Positions 58,800-64,000 of a DNA stretch of 64,000 bases are shown here, piece after piece; within the stretch, counting starts at the first letter, position 1; each line of letters starts with the position of its first letter. This stretch comes from Calditrichota bacterium (GTDB taxonomy: Bacteria > CLD3). Made by a program: the position numbers and the translations under genes. The stretch lies in NCBI GenBank assembly GCA_008501735.1, contig QQUF01000038.1, positions 21,418 through 85,417 of the forward strand, written 5' to 3'. The notes under the pieces are model-generated. The model was not told the DNA's origin, did no database searches, and worked only from the letters and a program-made list of their open reading frames with translations.

Positions 58800-61316
58800 A
58801 TGCTTTGGCTTCTAAAAATGGCTTGGCGAGACAGCCGAAATAACCGAAAACGACTTTTGCTTTTTATCTCTTCGATTGTGCTAGGAATTGCTGCACTTGT
58901 TGCGATTAGCTCCTTTGGCGAAAATCTTGAGAAAGCGGTGAACGAGCAATCAAAATCATTACTTGGTGCAGACTTAAGTATTCAAAGTTCGATTCCTTTT
59001 AACAAAAATACGAAATCACTTTTTGACTCACTTGGCGGAGAACAAGCAACTGAAATATCATTCTCCTCAATGGCATTTTTTCCTAAAAATGATGGAACAA
59101 GGCTTTCGCAAATTCGAGCTTTAGAAGGAAAATTCCCATTTTATGGGAATCTTGAAACTGAGCCAAAATCAGCTTACAATGAGTTCCTTCAAAAAACAGG
59201 TGCATTAGTTGATTACTCTTTAATGCTTCAGTACGAACTTGAAAAAGGAGATTCTGTTAAACTTGGTGAAAAAGTTTTTGAGATTTTAGGAGAATTAAAA
59301 AAGGTTCCTGGTCAAGCAGCTGTTGGTGGAATAATTGCACCAAGAATTTACATCCCATTTTCAGATTTAGAAGAAACGAATTTGGTACAATTTGGGAGTA
59401 GGGCGACTTACAAACAATTTTTTAAATTTGATTCCGAATTTCAGACTGATTCTTTGGTTAAGAAAATTCAACCAATTCTGGCAGAAAATCAACTCCGTTC
59501 AAGAACTGTCGAAAGTCAAAGAAGACGGTTTGAAAGAGTTCTTGGAAACCTTTACCAATTTCTGAGCTTAGCAGGTTTCATTGCATTAGTTCTTGGAAGC
59601 ATTGGAGTTGCGAGTTCAGTTAATGTTTACATCAAACAGAAAATTAACACAATTGCAATTTTGCGTTGTCTTGGGGCAGAAATTGGACAGACTTTTAATA
59701 TTTATTTAATCCAAACAACTATTATGGGATTTGTCGGTTCACTTTTGGGTGTAGTTCTCGGGGTTGCGACACAAAACCTAATTCCATTTGTTTTGAAGGA
59801 TTTTCTGGTAGTTGACATTGAGTTTTCAATTTCTTTGGTAACAATTTTAAAGGGCTTTACTGTCGGACTTGGAGTTACTGTTTTGTTTTCGCTTTTACCT
59901 TTGATTTCAATTCGCAAAGTTTCACCTTTAACAGCTTTGAGAAATTCATTTGAAACTCAAGACGGCAAAGATTTTTTAAAGTGGGTTGTTTACGGAATAA
60001 TTATTGTCGGAGTAACTTTATTTGCAATTTTTCAAACTCAAGATTTAGTTAAAGGATTGGCTTTTACAGCAGGTTTGGGTGTTGCTTTTGGAACTTTAGC
60101 TGGATTTTCTAAATTGATAATTTACCTAATTAAGAAATTCTTCCCAAAATCTTGGAACTACGTTTTTCGGCAAAGTTTGGCGAATCTTTACAGACCAAAC
60201 AATCAAACCTTGATTCTGACTTTGGCAATCGGTTTAGGAACTTATTTGATTGCAACTTTGCAACAAACTCAAGACACTTTGTTAAACCAAGTTTCGCTCA
60301 CAGGAAGTAAAAATCAACCTAATTTAGTAATCTTCGATATTCAAACTGACCAAAACAAAGAATTAAATTCTTTGTTGAAAAGTGAGAATTTGCCATTAAT
60401 TGAAAATGTTCCAATTGTTACAACAAGGCTAAAGTCAGTCAAAGGAATTGAAGTTGAAATTTTGAAAGAAGATTCATTGCGAACAATTCCACGTTGGGCT
60501 TTAAGACGAGAATACAGAGTAACTTATCGAGATTCAATGACTTCTGCGGAAGAACTTTTGCAAGGAAATTTTGTTACGGAAAAAATCACAGAAAATGACA
60601 GTATTTTTGTTTCGCTTGAAAAAGGAATAGCAAAAGATTTAAATGTAAATTTGGGTGATGAGATTACATTTGATGTTCAGGGAATTCCAATCCAAACTTT
60701 TGTTGGAAGTGTAAGAGAAGTTGATTGGCAAAAGATTCAGCCAAATTTTTTCGTAATCTTTCCAAAAGGAATTCTTGAAGCAGCACCACAAACTTTTGTA
60801 ACTGTAACGAGTGCACCAAACACAGAAGTTGCGGCAAGTTTTCAGAAAAAAGCTGTAAAAGATTTTCCAAATGTTTCGGTGATTGACTTAGCTTTGATTT
60901 TGAGAACGGTTGATTCGATTTTGGAAAAAGTCTCGTTTGTTATTCAGTTTATGGCACTTTTTAGCATTCTGACGGGATTAATTGTTCTAGCTTCGGCAGT
61001 AATTACAACACGATTCCAAAGAGTTCGTGAAAGCGTTTTACTTAGAACTTTGGGTGCAAGTAAAGCTCAAATTCTTACGATTTTGCACCTTGAGTACCTT
61101 TATCTTGGAGCTCTTTCAGCTTTTACAGGTATTTCACTTTCGCTAATTGCAAGTTGGGCTTTGAGTGAGTTTGTTTTCAAAACAGTTTTCATTCCATCTT
61201 TTGGGACTCTTGGTTTGGTTTTTCTCACTGTAGTCTTTCTTACCATTTTAATTGGGATGCTTAATAGTCGCGGAATTGCTAAACGACCTCCATTAGAAAT
61301 TTTAAGAGAAGATTAG
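58800..61316 (+). CDS. ABC transporter permease of the YbbP (FtsX-like) family
   Basis: The 838-residue protein starts WLLKMAWRDSRNNRKRLLLF with an N-terminal membrane helix and a large periplasmic domain. Two FtsX-type blocks of three helices each follow (FIALVLGSIGVASSVNVYI..., NLVLASAVITTRF near residue 720), with another helix pair around 395-430. YbbP works with the YbbA ATPase on envelope lipoproteins or toxins in E. coli; the ATPase is not in this window. The C-terminal AKRPPLEILRED is typical of FtsX-type permeases. A stem-loop follows the gene. Confidence 0.85.
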   Translation: MLWLLKMAWRDSRNNRKRLLLFISSIVLGIAALVAISSFGENLEKAVNEQSKSLLGADLSIQSSIPFNKNTKSLFDSLGGEQATEISFSSMAFFPKNDGTRLSQIRALEGKFPFYGNLETEPKSAYNEFLQKTGALVDYSLMLQYELEKGDSVKLGEKVFEILGELKKVPGQAAVGGIIAPRIYIPFSDLEETNLVQFGSRATYKQFFKFDSEFQTDSLVKKIQPILAENQLRSRTVESQRRRFERVLGNLYQFLSLAGFIALVLGSIGVASSVNVYIKQKINTIAILRCLGAEIGQTFNIYLIQTTIMGFVGSLLGVVLGVATQNLIPFVLKDFLVVDIEFSISLVTILKGFTVGLGVTVLFSLLPLISIRKVSPLTALRNSFETQDGKDFLKWVVYGIIIVGVTLFAIFQTQDLVKGLAFTAGLGVAFGTLAGFSKLIIYLIKKFFPKSWNYVFRQSLANLYRPNNQTLILTLAIGLGTYLIATLQQTQDTLLNQVSLTGSKNQPNLVIFDIQTDQNKELNSLLKSENLPLIENVPIVTTRLKSVKGIEVEILKEDSLRTIPRWALRREYRVTYRDSMTSAEELLQGNFVTEKITENDSIFVSLEKGIAKDLNVNLGDEITFDVQGIPIQTFVGSVREVDWQKIQPNFFVIFPKGILEAAPQTFVTVTSAPNTEVAASFQKKAVKDFPNVSVIDLALILRTVDSILEKVSFVIQFMALFSILTGLIVLASAVITTRFQRVRESVLLRTLGASKAQILTILHLEYLYLGALSAFTGISLSLIASWALSEFVFKTVFIPSFGTLGLVFLTVVFLTILIGMLNSRGIAKRPPLEILRED

Positions 61317-61340
61317 TTTTAAAATTTACTTTTAATTTTA

Positions 61341-61372
61341 TACAAAAACTTTTCGCATTCTAAGTTTTTGTA
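61341..61372. terminator. Stem-loop after the ABC permease gene
   Basis: TACAAAAACTT (61341..61351) pairs perfectly with AAGTTTTTGTA (61362..61372) around a ten-base loop, 24 bases after the stop codon at 61316. There is no pure T-run after it (GGTTACCTTTAATTTTT), so it is a weak terminator candidate. Confidence 0.45.
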
Positions 61373-61431
61373 GGTTACCTTTAATTTTTAGACCATTTGA
61401 AAACAAAAAAATAAAACCAGTTTTAAAAGAC

Positions 61432-63348
61432 GTGAAATTGAATAACAACCCAAATTTTCAAAATGCAATTAAAATTGTAAATTCATCATTTCAAGATGCT
61501 CAAAACAAGTTAAAATCGAGCCCAACGGAAGCGATTGAAATAATAAATAAAACCTTAGGGTTAGCTGAATCTGAGAATGATGAGATAGGAATTGTTAAAG
61601 GGTTAACTTTGCTTGGAATTGCTTATTACGAAAAAAATGAGTATGAAGAAGCTTTAAATTTTTCTGAAAAAGCATTGGCAAAAGCTGAAGAAACAGGTTA
61701 CAAAAAAGGTAAAGGAAGGGCATTGCTCAGAATTGGTTCTATTTACGATAAATTAGGGCGTTACAACGATTCTTTGTGTAATTATTTTAGAGCAATTCGG
61801 GTTTTTAGAAGAGTTAAGGAGGATAAAGATTTTTTAAGAACTTTCGGAAATATCGGAAACTGTTATTACAATTTAGGAGCTTACGACAAATCATTAAAAA
61901 TTAGTTTTAAAGGCTTAAAATTCGCTGAAAAAATTAATGATGAATATTTTCAAGCTCATTTCCTAATTAATTTAGGGATTGAGTATCAAAGGTTTGTAAA
62001 GAATAGTAAAAAGGCAGATGAATTTTACTTGAAGGCTATTGAAACTTCTAAAAGAATAAAAAATAATTATTTACTATCTCTTGCCTATGAAAATTATGGC
62101 ACAAACCATTTAGGGCTTGGCAATTATGAGGAAGCTTTAAATGCTATTGAAAGTTCAATTGAGCTAAAAAGACAATCGGGTAATTTAAGGGATATTGGGC
62201 TTTCCTATTTAAATTTTGCAGCAATCTTTTATTACTTAAAAAATTTCAAAGATGCGGAGATTTACTACCAAAGAGCACTGGAGATTTTTAAAAAAATTAA
62301 ATTTCAGTTGGGTATCTCGCATTCTTATTATGGCTTAGGCATTACAAACAGAAAATTTAAAAAATTTAGATTGGCATTTAATAATTTCAAAAAATCTTTA
62401 AAGATAGCTGAAGAAATAGGAGCTAAAATTGATATTCAAAATAACTCTAATGAATTGTATGAACTTTATCTTGAAAGAAAAAATTATAAGTCAGCTTTAA
62501 AGTATTTTTCACTTTTTCAAGAAGTTAAAGAAGATATCTTTACTGAGAAAAAAGCCCTCCAAATTAGTGAGTTAACAACTAAATACGAAACTGAAATTTT
62601 TAAGTTAAAGAACTTACAACTAACTAAATTAAATGAACGTCTTAAGAAACTTAATCAAGAAAAAAACGAAATTTTAAGTATTGCAGCTCATGACCTTAAA
62701 AACCCCTTAACAGTAGTAGCGACGACTTCTTCTTTGGTTAAATATTTATCTGAAAATTCTGCTCCAAGTATCGTAAAACATATGGAAACAATTGAGACAA
62801 CTGCTATCAGAATGAGAGAAATTATAACGAAGTTATTGGACGTAAATGCTATCGAATCTGGTAAATTGAACTTGACTTTAAAAATGGTTAGTATTTCAAA
62901 TACAATTGATTTTGTAGTAAATGATTATAAAAAACCAGCACGTAGAAAAGATATAAATATTTTTTGGGAAAATTTTGAAAACGTTGATGTCTTTGCTGAT
63001 AAAACAGCTTTACACGAAATTTTAGACAATCTTATTTCAAATGCTGTAAAATACACACCTTATGGGAAGAATATTTTTGTCCGTCTAACAAAAAGACCTC
63101 GAAGTATTGTTTGTGAGATTCAAGATGAAGGTTTGGGAATTAGTGAAGAAGACAAAAAGATGCTTTTCCAACGTTACCAAAAATTGTCTGCAAGACCAAC
63201 AGGAGGCGAAAGTTCAACAGGACTTGGACTTTCAATAGTTAAAAAATTAGTAGAAGAAATGAATGGGATCGTAACTTGTGAAAGTAAAGACGGTTATGGT
63301 TCTCTTTTTACAATCGAATTGCCAAGCGAGCCGAATTATAAATTTTGA
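61432..63348 (+). CDS. TPR-containing cytoplasmic sensor histidine kinase
   Basis: The 638-residue protein begins at GTG 61432 and has no signal or membrane segment. Residues about 10-360 form TPR repeats (YEEALNFSEKALAKAEETGYK and later similar units). A coiled-coil link leads to the HisKA H-box with phospho-acceptor His 420 in IAAHDLKNPLTVV. The HATPase domain has NLISNAVKYTPYG (N-box), DEGLGISEEDK (G1) and GESSTGLGLSIVKKL (G2). TPR-type kinases sense protein or peptide partners. No response regulator is adjacent, so its partner is unknown. The ATP-grasp gene begins in its stop codon. Confidence 0.93.
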   Translation: MKLNNNPNFQNAIKIVNSSFQDAQNKLKSSPTEAIEIINKTLGLAESENDEIGIVKGLTLLGIAYYEKNEYEEALNFSEKALAKAEETGYKKGKGRALLRIGSIYDKLGRYNDSLCNYFRAIRVFRRVKEDKDFLRTFGNIGNCYYNLGAYDKSLKISFKGLKFAEKINDEYFQAHFLINLGIEYQRFVKNSKKADEFYLKAIETSKRIKNNYLLSLAYENYGTNHLGLGNYEEALNAIESSIELKRQSGNLRDIGLSYLNFAAIFYYLKNFKDAEIYYQRALEIFKKIKFQLGISHSYYGLGITNRKFKKFRLAFNNFKKSLKIAEEIGAKIDIQNNSNELYELYLERKNYKSALKYFSLFQEVKEDIFTEKKALQISELTTKYETEIFKLKNLQLTKLNERLKKLNQEKNEILSIAAHDLKNPLTVVATTSSLVKYLSENSAPSIVKHMETIETTAIRMREIITKLLDVNAIESGKLNLTLKMVSISNTIDFVVNDYKKPARRKDINIFWENFENVDVFADKTALHEILDNLISNAVKYTPYGKNIFVRLTKRPRSIVCEIQDEGLGISEEDKKMLFQRYQKLSARPTGGESSTGLGLSIVKKLVEEMNGIVTCESKDGYGSLFTIELPSEPNYKF

Positions 63349-64000
63349 AAATTGGATTAGCGACATTTAGTGGTATTTCGGAGCTAAACGAAGACGACAA
63401 AATTTTAGCAAAAACTCTTATTGAAAATAATTTTGAAATCGAAGTTGTTGACTGGGAAGATGAAGACGTTTATTGGGAACAATTTGATTTAGTTTTAATC
63501 AGAACTTGTTGGAATTATTTTAAGAAACCTAAAAAATTTCTTTCTTGGCTAAAAAGCCTACAAGAACAAAATATCAAAATCCAAAATTCTCTTGAAATTG
63601 TTGAATGGAATATCAACAAAACTTACCTTAAATACTTTGCAACAAAAGGATTTAAAATTACTCCAACAATTTGGTTTGAAGGCAAAAAAGATTTTCAAAT
63701 TTTTACTGTCCTTCGCGAAACAGGTTGGAAAAAAGTTGTTGTCAAACCAATGATTTCAGGTGGTGCTTTTGAAACTTACGTTGTATCCAAAGAAAATGCT
63801 CTTGAACTCAAACCAAAACTTGAAGATTCTGCAAAAAAGACTGGGATTTTAGTTCAAAGATTTTTGCCTGAAATTCAGACAAAAGGCGAGTGGAGTTTAA
63901 TTTTTTTTGGAAATGAATTTAGTCACGCAATTCTTAAAAAAGCAAAACAAGGTGATTTTCGAGTTCAATCAGATTTTGGAGGAAGTGTAAACGTTGAAAT
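63345..64000 (+). CDS. ATP-grasp enzyme, N-terminal part (cut by window edge)
   Basis: A frame starting at TTG 63345 overlaps the kinase stop (TTGA) and stays open to the window edge (218 complete codons). It encodes KIGLATFSGISELNEDDKIL, then LVLIRTCWNYFKKPKKFLSW, EWNINKTYLKYFATKGFKI, KKVVVKPMISGGAFETYVV and KGEWSLIFFGNEFSHAILKK. These are the lid and ATP-binding strands of RimK/glutathione-synthetase-type ATP-grasp ligases, which activate a carboxylate as acyl phosphate for amide bond formation. The closest pattern is the uncharacterised group annotated glutathione synthetase-like. The last catalytic part is beyond the edge. Confidence 0.85.
   Translation, partial: MKIGLATFSGISELNEDDKILAKTLIENNFEIEVVDWEDEDVYWEQFDLVLIRTCWNYFKKPKKFLSWLKSLQEQNIKIQNSLEIVEWNINKTYLKYFATKGFKITPTIWFEGKKDFQIFTVLRETGWKKVVVKPMISGGAFETYVVSKENALELKPKLEDSAKKTGILVQRFLPEIQTKGEWSLIFFGNEFSHAILKKAKQGDFRVQSDFGGSVNVE

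Overview
This is 64 kb of an AT-rich bacterial chromosome (roughly one third G+C by eye) that looks like a member of the Bacteroidota/Chlorobiota (FCB) group, probably near the Ignavibacteria or Kapabacteria. The main clue is the type IX secretion C-terminal sorting domain opening with LEQNYPNPFNP, seen in two secreted proteins (10412..11890 and 55421..58336) and typical of those lineages. Clear Shine-Dalgarno sequences and several TTG starts fit a lineage outside the Bacteroidia. No rRNA, tRNA, CRISPR array or insertion sequence was recognised. The taxonomic placement is inference.

Left part (1-11.9 kb): the start of a radical SAM gene runs off the left edge on the minus strand. It is followed by three secreted proteins on the plus strand, including a 2873-residue mosaic adhesin-like protein (tandem 75-residue repeats, FN3, discoidin-like, PKD, LamG-like, seven CARDB-like units). 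From 11.9 to 16.9 kb a minus-strand run carries purB, purC, psd, pssA and ino1 (purine and phospholipid synthesis).

From 17.0 to 28.9 kb the plus strand holds a sugar kinase, a lipoprotein sugar dehydrogenase, a five-gene MCE/Mla-type lipid transport operon (mlaD, auxiliary lipoprotein, an outer-membrane protein, mlaE with a STAS domain, mlaF), then fabD-fabG-acpP-fabF-rnc-iscX. From 28.9 to 33.8 kb the minus strand carries a membrane protein, an M20 peptidase, tgt, a MoxR ATPase and an acidic periplasmic protein.

From 33.9 to 41.5 kb the plus strand holds batA and a DUF58 gene of a Bat/MoxR-type system. A two-gene restriction-modification system (HEAT-repeat/DNA methyltransferase fusion and a PD-(D/E)XK nuclease, possibly CfrBI-like) sits between them. 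A membrane protein, a MerR regulator, glgA and a YheT-type hydrolase follow. From 41.5 to 49.8 kb four secreted or outer-membrane proteins of unknown function form a minus-strand cluster; this is the best candidate here for an undescribed system. A broken ECF sigma factor remnant and a tandem-repeat lipoprotein follow.

The right part (51.6-64 kb) holds an M14 carboxypeptidase, a TPR protein resembling eukaryotic RMDN proteins, a DUF547 protein, a membrane glycosyltransferase, a type IX-secreted subtilase, a glutaredoxin-like protein, a YbbP-type ABC permease, a TPR histidine kinase and, cut by the right edge, an ATP-grasp enzyme. A dispersed palindrome related to AGAGACGCAA/TTGCGTCTCT occurs three times, each time just after a plus-strand gene.
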